Assembly (NCBI RefSeq): GCF_025447595.1
Contig: NZ_JAOEJU010000017.1
Span: 1 to 64,000, forward strand
DNA from: Pseudomonas koreensis
Lineage (GTDB): Bacteria > Pseudomonadota > Gammaproteobacteria > Pseudomonadales > Pseudomonadaceae
Length of the DNA stretch: 64,000 nucleotides
Direction of reading: 5' to 3'
The position numbers were made by a program, and so were the translations under genes. The notes below the pieces were generated by a model. That model saw nothing but the letters and a program-made list of their open reading frames with translations, was not told the origin of the DNA and made no database searches. Shown in pieces: positions 16,653-25,118 of this stretch (the first letter of the stretch is position 1; each line of letters begins with the position of its first letter).

Positions 16653-18122
16653 TCAACCTACGCGGTAGTTTGGCGCTTCCTTGGTGATCTGCACGTCGTG
16701 GACGTGGGATTCGGCCATACCTGCACCGGTGATCCGCACGAACTCGGGCTTGGTGCGCATTTCTTCGATGTTGGCGCTGCCGGTGTAACCCATCGAGGAA
16801 CGCAGACCGCCCATCAACTGGTGAATGATCGCGCTCAGGGTGCCCTTGTAAGGAACACGGCCTTCGATGCCTTCCGGAACGAGCTTCTCGGCGCCTGCCG
16901 AGGAGTCCTGGAAGTAACGGTCGGAGGAGCCTTGAGCCTGGGACATGGCGCCCAGCGAACCCATGCCGCGATAAGCCTTGTAGGAACGACCCTGGAACAG
17001 TTCGATCTCGCCCGGTGCTTCTTCGGTACCGGCGAACATCGAGCCCATCATCACGCAGGAAGCACCGGCCACGATGGCCTTGGACAGGTCACCGGAGAAA
17101 CGGATGCCGCCGTCGGCGATCAACGGAACGCCGGTGCCTTCAAGGGCAGCAGCAACGTTGGCGATGGCACTGATTTGCGGAACGCCGACACCGGCGACGA
17201 TACGGGTGGTGCAGATCGAGCCAGGGCCGATACCGACCTTGACGGCGTCGGCGCCAGCTTCGGCCAGAGCCTTGGCGGCTGCGCCGGTGGCGATGTTGCC
17301 GCCGATCACCTGCACTTCAGGGAAGTTCTCTTTGACCCAGCGAACGCGGTCGATCACACCTTTGGAGTGACCGTGTGCAGTGTCGACCACCACCACGTCC
17401 ACACCGGCATTGACCAGGGCTGCAACGCGGTCACCGGTGTCTTTACCGGTACCGACCGCAGCGCCGACACGCAGACGACCTTGATCGTCCTTGCTGGCCA
17501 GCGGGTAAGCCTTGGCTTTTTCGATGTCTTTGACGGTCATCATGCCTTTGAGGGCAAACTTGTCATCGACGATCAGGACTTTTTCCAGGCGGTGCTTGTG
17601 CAGCAGCTCGCGGACTTCGTTCTTGTCGGCGCCTTCGCGAACAGTGACCAGACGCTCTTTGGGCGTCATCACTTCACGAACGGTGGCTTCCAGACGGGAT
17701 TCGAAGCGTACGTCACGGGAAGTGACGATACCGACCAGGTCACCATCGTGCAGGACCGGAACGCCGGAAATGTTGTGCATGCGGGTCAGTTCGAACAGAT
17801 CACGTACCGTGGCATCAGCCTCGATGGTGATAGGGTCCTTGACCACACCGGCTTCGAACTTCTTGACCTTGCGGACTTCGGCAGCTTGCTGCTCGATGGT
17901 CATGTTCTTGTGGATAATGCCGATGCCACCTTCCTGAGCCATGGCGATTGCCAGACGGGCTTCGGTGACGGTGTCCATGGCGGCAGAAACCAGAGGAATA
18001 TTCAGCTCGATGCCACGGGTAAGGCGGGTCTTCAGACTGACTTCGTTAGGAAGCACCTCGGAATAACCGGGCACTAGGAGAATGTCGTCGAAGGTCAGAG
18101 CTTCTTGGCTGATACGCAGCAT
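16653..18122 (-). CDS. guaB: Inosine-5'-monophosphate dehydrogenase
   Basis: This 489-residue NAD-dependent enzyme oxidises IMP to XMP, the first committed step of GMP synthesis. A TIM barrel is interrupted by two CBS domains (about residues 93-205). Catalytic Cys304 lies in GPGSICTT, and the phosphate-binding IADGGIRFSGD and the flap motif with YRGMGSL follow. The ATG at 18122 (MLRISQEALTFDD) matches the usual length; an upstream in-frame start would add 17 atypical residues. Confidence 0.97.
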   Translation of the reverse strand: MLRISQEALTFDDILLVPGYSEVLPNEVSLKTRLTRGIELNIPLVSAAMDTVTEARLAIAMAQEGGIGIIHKNMTIEQQAAEVRKVKKFEAGVVKDPITIEADATVRDLFELTRMHNISGVPVLHDGDLVGIVTSRDVRFESRLEATVREVMTPKERLVTVREGADKNEVRELLHKHRLEKVLIVDDKFALKGMMTVKDIEKAKAYPLASKDDQGRLRVGAAVGTGKDTGDRVAALVNAGVDVVVVDTAHGHSKGVIDRVRWVKENFPEVQVIGGNIATGAAAKALAEAGADAVKVGIGPGSICTTRIVAGVGVPQISAIANVAAALEGTGVPLIADGGIRFSGDLSKAIVAGASCVMMGSMFAGTEEAPGEIELFQGRSYKAYRGMGSLGAMSQAQGSSDRYFQDSSAGAEKLVPEGIEGRVPYKGTLSAIIHQLMGGLRSSMGYTGSANIEEMRTKPEFVRITGAGMAESHVHDVQITKEAPNYRVG

Positions 18123-18237
18123 CGCGGGGGCTCCCGAGCGGGAAAATGGAAGCGCGCCATTATAGTCAGACACCCCTTCGGGTTCAATGTAAAACTTGTC
18201 TTATATCAATGTTGCTGATGTACGGGAAAAACGCCCC

Positions 18238-18786
18238 TTACAACTCGACCTTGACCCAGCTCACCGGCTGATCCAGCCAATCGGCAAATTCATCGATGAA
18301 ACTCTGTTTGAAACCCGCTTCCAGCCAGTTGTTGAAGATGAAGCCGAGGTTGGAAAACCCGCATTCCTGCAAATACAGAAAACCGTTGATGTCGTCTTCG
18401 TGCCCGCACTCAGGGCAGGTGAAGTTGTCGGTACGGCCCGGCATCCAGTCTTCCAGGCTTTCGAACAGCGCTTCGCCGATTTCCTGGCGGCATTCGGCGC
18501 AACCGGCTTCTTCGAGAAAACCCTTGGCCGGGGTGTAGATGCAGCGCTTGGTGATGACTTCCAGCCCATTGATCGGCTCACCGAACGGCAGCGCCTCGGG
18601 GTGCAGCACCACCGCGCGGGCACCATCGGCGATGGCGTAGGCCATGCGATTGCCGGTACGTCCACAGGTGCTAAGCTCTTCCTTGACGATGTTCTTGCGC
18701 ACCAGCCAGCGCAGGATCGCCCGGGCCCGGGGCTCGTGCACCGGCAGGTTGGAGATTTTCGGGACGATGATGCTTTGGGAATTCAT
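18238..18786 (-). CDS. Conserved hypothetical protein with zinc-ribbon Cys pairs
   Basis: This 182-residue soluble protein has two Cys pairs, CAEC near residue 96 and CPEC near 124, that could form one zinc ribbon. It also has an N-terminal helical segment (HEPRARAILRWLVRKNIV) resembling a small helical bundle. I do not recognise a function; similar pseudomonad proteins have sometimes carried unreliable transporter labels. It lies downstream of guaB's 5' side on the same strand but is separated from its neighbours by a REP pair and a 115-base gap to guaB. Confidence 0.65.
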   Translation of the reverse strand: MNSQSIIVPKISNLPVHEPRARAILRWLVRKNIVKEELSTCGRTGNRMAYAIADGARAVVLHPEALPFGEPINGLEVITKRCIYTPAKGFLEEAGCAECRQEIGEALFESLEDWMPGRTDNFTCPECGHEDDINGFLYLQECGFSNLGFIFNNWLEAGFKQSFIDEFADWLDQPVSWVKVEL

Positions 18787-18817
18787 GGAAAGTCCTGCGG
18801 TGTGGCTTCTGACGCTT

Positions 18818-18879
18818 TCGCGAGCAAGCTCGCTCCCACCCTGGATGCATAACCCTGTGGGAGCGAGCTTGCTCGCGAA
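18818..18879. repeat. REP pair in inverted orientation (REPIN-like)
   Basis: TTCGCGAGCAAGCTCGCTCCCAC is followed 17 bases later by GTGGGAGCGAGCTTGCTCGCGAA, an inverted pair of the same REP unit seen at 5870 and 25028, here with a shorter spacer and the opposite arm order. Confidence 0.85.
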
Positions 18880-18921
18880 GAGGCCCTAAAGGCCGGCAGC
18901 TTAATCCCTGACAAAATCCGG

Positions 18922-19689
18922 TCAAGTGCTTAAATAGCGGCCGATCAGCGCAATCCCGCTCGCCAGCACCAGCCAGGTCACCAGTCGCACGAAGGCCTCG
19001 CGGGACAAGCGCATCGTCAACCGCCGCCCGATCCACAAACCCAGCGCCATCGCCGGCAACAGGCACAGTGCAAGCATCAACAAGGGTAGCTCAGCATACA
19101 CCCCGGCGATGGCAAACAGGCTCAAACGCACCACCGTGCTGCAACTGATCAGCGCACTTTGCGTGGCCCGGGCCGCGTCCTTGGGCAGTCGGCTGTTGAG
19201 GTAGATCGCATAAAGAAAGCCGCCACTGCCGAACAACGCCCCGAACAACCCGCCTACCGTGCCCATCGGCAACGCCCATCCGGCGGACAACTGCGCCGGC
19301 CGCGCCTTTATCCACAAGCTGTAAATCGCGTAGGCACTGATGAACAACCCCATCAGCAGCAACAGCAGATCGGACTTGAGGTTGAGCAGAAAGATCACCC
19401 CCAGCGTGCAACCCACCGCCATGCACGGCAGCAGTCGCAGCAGTTCCGGTTTCGCTACATCTCGCCGCGACGGGAGCAAGTTGCCGAACGCCGCGACGAA
19501 ATCCAGCAGCACCAGCAACGGCACGATCTTCGACAGCGGCATGAAAAGAATCAGAATCGGCCCCGCCACCAGCGCCGTACCGAAACCGGCAATCCCGAAC
19601 ACGATGTAGGCCAGCGCGATGGCCAGCCCGATCACCACCCAGCCCTGCGCGCCCCACGACCATTCGCTCAACAACCCCGCCACACTCAT
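18922..19689 (-). CDS. TauE/SafE-family membrane permease
   Basis: This is a 255-residue inner-membrane protein with about eight hydrophobic helices arranged as two halves. Each half carries the family's Gly-rich turn: GIAGFGTALVAGP near residue 33 and GALFGSGGFLYAIYL near 152. TauE/SafE proteins move small anions or organosulfonates such as sulfite or sulfoacetate. The substrate cannot be read from the sequence. It is divergent from a LysR gene 100 bases away, which is the likely regulator. Confidence 0.8.
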   Translation of the reverse strand: MSVAGLLSEWSWGAQGWVVIGLAIALAYIVFGIAGFGTALVAGPILILFMPLSKIVPLLVLLDFVAAFGNLLPSRRDVAKPELLRLLPCMAVGCTLGVIFLLNLKSDLLLLLMGLFISAYAIYSLWIKARPAQLSAGWALPMGTVGGLFGALFGSGGFLYAIYLNSRLPKDAARATQSALISCSTVVRLSLFAIAGVYAELPLLMLALCLLPAMALGLWIGRRLTMRLSREAFVRLVTWLVLASGIALIGRYLST

Positions 19690-19789
19690 TCGCTCGCTTC
19701 CTTTATAAGCCTGCGATGACTTTAGCCAGCGCCGAGGGTTGCGACTAATATCATCGAAACCGCCAAGTCATCTCGAAAAGGCATGCCTC

Positions 19790-20677
19790 GTGCTTTCAAC
19801 CCGTCAATTACGCTACTTCGTGGAAATCGCCGAGAGCGGCAGCTTCAGCGCCGCGGCCGAACGACTGTTCATCGCTCAATCGGCCTTGAGTCGGCAGATC
19901 AAGGACATGGAAACCCGCCTGCAAACACCGCTGTTCGAACGCACCGCGCGCCAGCCCCGCCTCACCGCCGCAGGCGAAGCGTTCCTGCCCAGGGCGAGAA
20001 ACCTGCTCAATGAATTGAACAAGGCCAGCACTTTGGCCACAGAAATTGGCCAAGGGCAGCGCGGTACTTTGCGCGTGTGCCACTCGAGTACCGTGCCGAT
20101 CAGTGGCCGATTGTTACGCGACATGAGCGAGTACCTGGAGCATCAACCCGGGGTTTCGCTGGACATCGGCACGCTCTCCTCGGAAGCGCAGCTTGAGGAA
20201 CTCGCCGAGGGCCGGCTCGATATCGGCCTTCTGCGCCTGCCGGTGCTGCGCCAGCGCGAGGGTGTTCAGGCTGTGCCGCTCTACACCGAGCGTTTGCTGC
20301 TTGCTGTGCCGGCGGATCATCGACTGGCGTTGGCGGAGGCGGTCGATCTGGCGCAATTGAAGAACGAAGCGTTTATCTCCATCCCGCATCCGCAGCGCGG
20401 CGGGCTGAGTTATTTGTGCGCCGACCTGTGCATGCGTCACGGCTTCTTCCCCCAGGCTGCGCGAGTGATGTCGCGCAAGACCACGCAATTGCAGTTGATC
20501 CAGGCCGGATTCGGCATCGCTCTACTGCCGGAATCAATGCAGGACATCGCGCCCGCCGGTGTGAGATTTCTACCGCTGACCGGCGATTGCCAGAGCACTG
20601 TCGCCCTCGCATCTCGGCAAAATCCCACACCTCTGGTGCAACACTTCCTCCAGACATTCACCGGCGAATGCCTTTAA
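19790..20677 (+). CDS. LysR-family transcriptional regulator
   Basis: This 295-residue regulator has an N-terminal winged helix-turn-helix (LSTRQLRYFVEIAESGSFSAAAERLFIAQSALSRQI begins at residue 1) and a periplasmic-binding-protein-like effector domain from about residue 90. I chose GTG at 19790, with AAGG 8 bases upstream, because the longer frame adds 17 residues before the standard LysR N-terminus. It is divergent from the TauE-type permease and ends 10 bases before xseA, so the permease gene is the natural target. Effector unknown. Confidence 0.85.
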   Translation: MLSTRQLRYFVEIAESGSFSAAAERLFIAQSALSRQIKDMETRLQTPLFERTARQPRLTAAGEAFLPRARNLLNELNKASTLATEIGQGQRGTLRVCHSSTVPISGRLLRDMSEYLEHQPGVSLDIGTLSSEAQLEELAEGRLDIGLLRLPVLRQREGVQAVPLYTERLLLAVPADHRLALAEAVDLAQLKNEAFISIPHPQRGGLSYLCADLCMRHGFFPQAARVMSRKTTQLQLIQAGFGIALLPESMQDIAPAGVRFLPLTGDCQSTVALASRQNPTPLVQHFLQTFTGECL

Positions 20678-20687
20678 ACTGCGCCCC

Positions 20688-22067
20688 ATGATTAAAGATC
20701 CCTTTGCAAGACTCGGCCTCGACCGCGAAGTCCTGACCGTCAGCCAGCTCAACGGCCGCGCGCGGGTGTTGCTCGAAGACGTGTTCAGCAACATCTGGGT
20801 CGAAGGCGAAATATCCAACCTCGCCCGCCCGGCGTCCGGCCACGTGTATTTCACGCTCAAGGACAGCGGCGCGCAGGTGCGTTGCGCGCTGTTCCGCCAG
20901 AATGCTGCGCGGGTGCGTCAGGCGCTGAAGGATGGTCTGGCGGTCAAGGTGCGCGGCAAGGTCTCGCTGTTCGAAGGGCGTGGCGACTATCAACTGATCC
21001 TCGACACCGTGGAGCCGGCCGGTGACGGTGCGCTGCGTCTGGCCTTCGATGCGTTAAAGGAAAAGCTCAGCGCCGAAGGCCTGTTCAGTGCCGAGCGCAA
21101 GGTGCCGCTGCCGGCGCATCCGCAGCGCATCGGCATCATCAGTTCGCCGACCGGCGCAGTGATCCGCGACATCATCAGCGTGTTCCGCCGCCGCGCGCCG
21201 CAAGTGCAACTGACGCTGATTCCCACCGCCGTTCAGGGCCGCGAAGCCACCGCGCAGATCGTCCGCGCCCTCAAACTGGCGGATGCCCGTGGCTTCGACG
21301 CGCTGATCCTGGCCCGTGGCGGCGGCTCGCTGGAAGACCTCTGGTGCTTCAACGAAGAGGCGGTGGCCCGGGCGGTGGATGCCTGCGTCACGCCGATTGT
21401 CAGCGCAGTCGGCCATGAAACCGATGTGTCGATCAGCGACTTTGTGGCTGACGTGCGCGCACCGACGCCATCCGCTGCCGCCGAGCTGCTTGCCCCGGAT
21501 TCCAGCCACCTGATCCGTCAGGTCGAAAGCCTGCATCGCCGGTTGGTGATGCGCATGCGTGACCGCCTGATGCGCGATCGCCTGCGCCTTGAAGGCATGA
21601 CCCGCCGGTTGCGCCATCCCGGCGAGCGTCTGCGCCAGCAGGCACAGCGTCTGGATGACCTCGACATGCGCATGCGCCGCGCCTTCGAGCGCCAACTCAA
21701 TACCCGTCGCGAACGCCTGATTCGTCTGGAAACCCGCCTCGCCGGGCAACACCCGGGGCGCCAACTGGCTTTGTTGCGCCAGCGCCTCGACAGTCTCGCC
21801 GAACGCCTGCCACGCGCCATGAACGAAGGCCTGAAACGCCGACGACTGCAGTTGCAAAGCCAGATGCAGACCCTGCACGTGGTCAGCCCGCTGGCGACTC
21901 TCGGCCGTGGCTACAGCATTCTGCTGGATGAACGCGGTAACGCGATTCGCAACGCCGCGCAGACCCACACCGGCCAGCGCCTCAAGGCCAGACTCGGCGA
22001 AGGCGAACTGCAAGTGCGCGTCGAGGACAATCACCTGACGCCTGTCACCCTTTCTTTACTGGACTGA
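20688..22067 (+). CDS. xseA: Exodeoxyribonuclease VII large subunit
   Basis: This 459-residue catalytic subunit degrades single-stranded DNA to oligonucleotides, with XseB as partner (not in this window). An N-terminal OB fold (about 15-115, NIWVEGEISN) precedes the nuclease core with GIISSPTGAVIRDI, LARGGGSLEDLWCFNEE and VGHETDVSISDFVADVRAPTPSAAAE. A long Arg-rich coiled-coil follows (about 280-400). It starts 10 bases after the LysR stop and is followed after 3 bases by an M23 peptidase gene. Confidence 0.95.
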   Translation: MIKDPFARLGLDREVLTVSQLNGRARVLLEDVFSNIWVEGEISNLARPASGHVYFTLKDSGAQVRCALFRQNAARVRQALKDGLAVKVRGKVSLFEGRGDYQLILDTVEPAGDGALRLAFDALKEKLSAEGLFSAERKVPLPAHPQRIGIISSPTGAVIRDIISVFRRRAPQVQLTLIPTAVQGREATAQIVRALKLADARGFDALILARGGGSLEDLWCFNEEAVARAVDACVTPIVSAVGHETDVSISDFVADVRAPTPSAAAELLAPDSSHLIRQVESLHRRLVMRMRDRLMRDRLRLEGMTRRLRHPGERLRQQAQRLDDLDMRMRRAFERQLNTRRERLIRLETRLAGQHPGRQLALLRQRLDSLAERLPRAMNEGLKRRRLQLQSQMQTLHVVSPLATLGRGYSILLDERGNAIRNAAQTHTGQRLKARLGEGELQVRVEDNHLTPVTLSLLD

Positions 22068-22070
22068 TCC

Positions 22071-22892
22071 ATGCCGCGTTTTCTTGCTCCGCTGCTGTTG
22101 CTGTGCCTGACCTTCAACGCCCACGCCGACAGTTACATCACCCGCCTGCTGAACAAACCGGTGCCGGGCGGCGTGGCTGTCGTCGATCTGGGGATCGCCG
22201 CGCAAGCGCCGAAAGCCACGTATCAGGGCAAACCGGTGCTGGTAGTCAAGGAACAGAACAACTGGCTGGCAATTGTCGGCGTTCCGTTGACCGTCAAACC
22301 CGGTGTTCAGCAAATCAGCAGTGGCGGCCGTAACCTCAACTTCAATGTCGGCAACAAGAAATATCCGGAACAGCACATCACCCTGAAGAACACCCAGCAG
22401 GTCAATCCGAACCCGGCCAACCTCAAGCGCATCGAAGGCGAACTGGCCGAACAGATCAAGGCCTACCGCAGTTTCAGCCCGAATACCCCGAGCAATCTGC
22501 TGCTGGACAAACCGGTCAACGGCCCGCTGTCGAGCAAGTTCGGCGTGCGCCGTTTCTTCAACGGTGAAGAGCGCAACCCCCACGCTGGCCTCGACTTCGC
22601 GGTGCCGGCCGGCACACCGATCAAGACTCCGGCGGCGGGCAAGGTGATCCTGATCGGCAACTACTTCTTCAATGGCAACACCGTGTTCGTCGACCATGGT
22701 CAGGGCTTCATCAGCATGTTCTGTCATATGTCGAAAATTGATGTGCAGAATGGCCAGCAACTGGCGCGTGGCGCGGTGGTGGGCAAGGTGGGGGCCACAG
22801 GTCGGGCGACCGGGCCGCACATGCACTGGAACGTCAGCCTGAACGATGCGCGGGTCGATCCGGCGATTTTCATTGGGGCTTTCCAGCCTTGA
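22071..22892 (+). CDS. Secreted M23-family metallopeptidase
   Basis: This 273-residue periplasmic protein has signal peptide MPRFLAPLLLLCLTFNAHA, an Ig-like N-terminal region, and a LytM/M23 domain from about residue 155. Zinc-site residues are present: H-x-G-x-D (PHAGLDF, residues 172-178) and HMHW near 251. Members cut peptidoglycan cross-links or act on them with partners. It begins 3 bases after xseA, forming one unit with it, although the two functions are unrelated. Confidence 0.88.
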   Translation: MPRFLAPLLLLCLTFNAHADSYITRLLNKPVPGGVAVVDLGIAAQAPKATYQGKPVLVVKEQNNWLAIVGVPLTVKPGVQQISSGGRNLNFNVGNKKYPEQHITLKNTQQVNPNPANLKRIEGELAEQIKAYRSFSPNTPSNLLLDKPVNGPLSSKFGVRRFFNGEERNPHAGLDFAVPAGTPIKTPAAGKVILIGNYFFNGNTVFVDHGQGFISMFCHMSKIDVQNGQQLARGAVVGKVGATGRATGPHMHWNVSLNDARVDPAIFIGAFQP

Positions 22893-22917
22893 TTTGCAGG
22901 TGAGGCGACTGGCCTCA

Positions 22918-22939
22918 TCGCGAGCAAGCTCGCTCCCAC
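22918..22939. repeat. Single REP unit
   Basis: TCGCGAGCAAGCTCGCTCCCAC, one unit of the REP family of this genome, downstream of the M23 peptidase gene. It is followed at 22943-22972 by a second, unrelated inverted repeat (GATTGCGCA ... TGCGCAATC). Confidence 0.8.
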
Positions 22940-23056
22940 AGGGATTGCGCACGACGAACGGACTGCGCAATCTCTACAAACATTCACTTTGATTCAGAGA
23001 ATAAAATCTCGGAAAAAACCGCTTTCCGGGTATTCCTCTCAATTTTTTTCGACTGC

Positions 23057-23085
23057 TTGCCATCCTCATCCCCCGCGGTTAGGGT
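23057..23085 (+). promoter_or_regulatory. Putative sigma70 promoter for the leuA leader
   Basis: TTGCCA (23057-23062), 17-base spacer, TAGGGT (23080-23085). The predicted start, about 23092, falls on or next to the ATG of the leader ORF at 23093, so the leader mRNA would be almost leaderless. Prediction only. Confidence 0.4.
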
Positions 23086-23092
23086 TGAAGGC

Positions 23093-23170
23093 ATGAAAAC
23101 CTCTCACACCCTCATTCAGCTTCGCCAGCACCGCAGCCTGTGCCTCGTCAGCGCACGACTGCCGGGCTGA
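23093..23170 (+). CDS. Putative leader peptide upstream of leuA
   Basis: This 25-codon ORF reads MKTSHTLIQLRQHR followed by SLCLVSARLPG. Five of 25 codons are Leu (CTC, CTT, CTG, CTC, CTG) but none are consecutive, and there is one Cys. The stop at 23170 lies 89 bases before leuA. The last codons (CTGCCGG, 23159-23165) can pair with CCGGCAG at 23215-23221 and a second hairpin GGCCG/CGGCC follows (23221-23238), so a ribosome paused on the ORF would change the fold upstream of leuA. Leucine-responsive attenuation is inferred, not shown. Confidence 0.5.
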   Translation: MKTSHTLIQLRQHRSLCLVSARLPG

Positions 23171-23259
23171 ATCGCTGCGCCTCGTCCCACGCTTTTCCAA
23201 GAACGTTCGTTCCACCGGCAGGCCGCCTCTTTTCGGCCCAGACAATAAGGAATTTCCCG

Positions 23260-24939
23260 ATGAGCATGCTCAAAGACCCGTCTTCGAAATACCGCGCGTT
23301 TCCTGTGATCAACCTGCCGGACCGCACCTGGCCGTCGAAAACCATCGACGCCGCGCCGATCTGGTGCAGCTCCGACCTGCGTGACGGCAACCAGTCGTTG
23401 ATCGAGCCAATGGACGCGGTGAAAAAGCTGCGCTTCTGGAAAACCCTGGTGCAGGTGGGCGTGAAGGAAATCGAGGCGTCGTTCCCGGCCGCTTCGCAAA
23501 CCGACTTCGACTTCGTACGTACCCTGATCGAAGACGGCCACATCCCGGACGACACCACCATTCAGGTGCTGACCCAGGGCCGTGAAGACCTGATCGAGCG
23601 CACCTTCGAATCCCTGCGCGGTGCGAAGAAAGCGATTGTTCACCTGTACAACGCCACCTCCCCTTCTTTCCGTCGCATCGTCTTCAATCAGGACAAGGAC
23701 GGGATCAAGGCCATCGCCGTGAACGCTGCCAAGCTGTTCGTCAAATACGCAGCCATGCAGCCGGACACCGAGTGGACCTTCGAATACTCGCCGGAAACCT
23801 TCAGCGCCACCGAGCTGGAATTCGCCAAGGAAGTCTGTGATGCGGTGATCGAAGTCTGGAACCCGACGCCTGAGCACAAGATCATCCTCAACCTGCCGGC
23901 CACCGTTGAATGCGCGACCCCGAACGTCTACGCCGACCAGATCGAGTGGTTCCACCGCAACATCAACCGTCGTGACAGCGTGATCATCAGCCTGCACACC
24001 CACAACGACCGTGGCACCGGCGTGGCTGCCACCGAGCTGGGCCTGATGGCCGGCGCCGACCGCGTCGAAGGCTGCCTGTTCGGCAACGGCGAGCGTACCG
24101 GCAACGTCGACCTCGTCACCGTGGCACTGAACATGTACACCCAGGGCCTCGACCCGCAACTGGACTTCTCCGACATCGACGGCGTGCGTAAAGTCGTCGA
24201 AGAGTGCAACCAGATCCAGGTTCACCCACGTCACCCGTACGTTGGCGACCTGGTGCACACCGCGTTCTCCGGCTCCCACCAGGACGCGATCCGCAAAGGC
24301 TTCGCTCAGCAGAAGTCCGACGCACTGTGGGAAGTGCCGTACCTGCCGATCGACCCGGCCGACATCGGTCGCAGCTACGAAGCGGTGATCCGCGTCAACA
24401 GCCAGTCGGGCAAGGGCGGCATCGCCTACCTGCTGGAGCAGGAATACGGCATCAGCCTGCCACGTCGCATGCAGATCGAATTCAGCCAGGTCGTGCAGCG
24501 TGAAACCGACCGTCTGGGCCTGGAGATGACCGCGCAGCAAATCCACGCGCTGCTGCACAGCGAATACCTGCAAGCCAACACCCCGTACGCGCTGGTCAGC
24601 CATCGCCTGCAGGAAGAAAACGGCAATAGCGCCGTCGAAGTGGAAGTGGCGAGCAAGGGTCAGGGCGAAACCAACCTGCACTGGCGCGGCAAGGGCAACG
24701 GCGCGCTGGAAGCGCTGGTGGCCGGTCTGCCGATTCCAGTGGAAATCATGGACTACAACGAACACGCCATCGGCGCGGGCACCAACGCCAAGGCGGCGGC
24801 CTACATCGAATTGCGTGTGAACGGCGAACGTGCGGTGCACGGCGTGGGCATCGATGAAAACATCACCACCGCCAGCTTCAAGGCCCTGTTCAGCGCGCTG
24901 AACCGCTCGCTGAGCCAGCCGGAAGCGAAAGCGGCGTAA
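23260..24939 (+). CDS. leuA: 2-isopropylmalate synthase (long form)
   Basis: This 559-residue enzyme condenses acetyl-CoA with 2-oxoisovalerate, the first step of leucine synthesis. The HMGL-like TIM barrel shows RDGNQSL near residue 45 (metal Asp), and SLHTHNDRGTGVAATELG with the two metal-ligand His near residues 247-249. The C-terminal LeuA regulatory domain (about 430-559) binds leucine for feedback inhibition. The start MSMLKDPSSKYR at 23260 has AAGGA 8 bases upstream; an in-frame start at 23140 would cross the leader region and is rejected. Confidence 0.95.
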   Translation: MSMLKDPSSKYRAFPVINLPDRTWPSKTIDAAPIWCSSDLRDGNQSLIEPMDAVKKLRFWKTLVQVGVKEIEASFPAASQTDFDFVRTLIEDGHIPDDTTIQVLTQGREDLIERTFESLRGAKKAIVHLYNATSPSFRRIVFNQDKDGIKAIAVNAAKLFVKYAAMQPDTEWTFEYSPETFSATELEFAKEVCDAVIEVWNPTPEHKIILNLPATVECATPNVYADQIEWFHRNINRRDSVIISLHTHNDRGTGVAATELGLMAGADRVEGCLFGNGERTGNVDLVTVALNMYTQGLDPQLDFSDIDGVRKVVEECNQIQVHPRHPYVGDLVHTAFSGSHQDAIRKGFAQQKSDALWEVPYLPIDPADIGRSYEAVIRVNSQSGKGGIAYLLEQEYGISLPRRMQIEFSQVVQRETDRLGLEMTAQQIHALLHSEYLQANTPYALVSHRLQEENGNSAVEVEVASKGQGETNLHWRGKGNGALEALVAGLPIPVEIMDYNEHAIGAGTNAKAAAYIELRVNGERAVHGVGIDENITTASFKALFSALNRSLSQPEAKAA

Positions 24940-24956
24940 CTGACCGCGGCAATGCA

Positions 24957-24991
24957 AAAGGCCCCGGAGTGCGAACTCCGGGGCCTTTTTT
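24957..24991 (+). terminator. leuA terminator
   Basis: GGCCCCGGAGT-GCGA-ACTCCGGGGCC followed by six T's, 18 bases after the leuA stop. AAAA before the stem gives it some activity on the other strand. Confidence 0.9.
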
Positions 24992-25027
24992 ATGCCTGCT
25001 GGTTTTTGGGGTGTTCGATATGGCCCC

Positions 25028-25092
25028 TTCGCGAGCAAGCTCGCTCCCACAGGAGACCGCATTCCAAATGTGGGAGCGAGCCTGCTCGCGAA
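25028..25092. repeat. REP pair in inverted orientation (REPIN-like)
   Basis: TTCGCGAGCAAGCTCGCTCCCAC and GTGGGAGCGAGCCTGCTCGCGAA are separated by about 20 bases between the leuA terminator and the convergent amidase gene. Confidence 0.85.
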
Positions 25093-25118
25093 AGCGCCTG
25101 CCCGTCATTGCATCAATA

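Noticed and set aside
22943..22972. Inverted repeat after the M23 gene as a terminator
   Set aside because: Stem GATTGCGCA/TGCGCAATC has a 12-base loop and no U-tract; at most an RNA-stabilising element.
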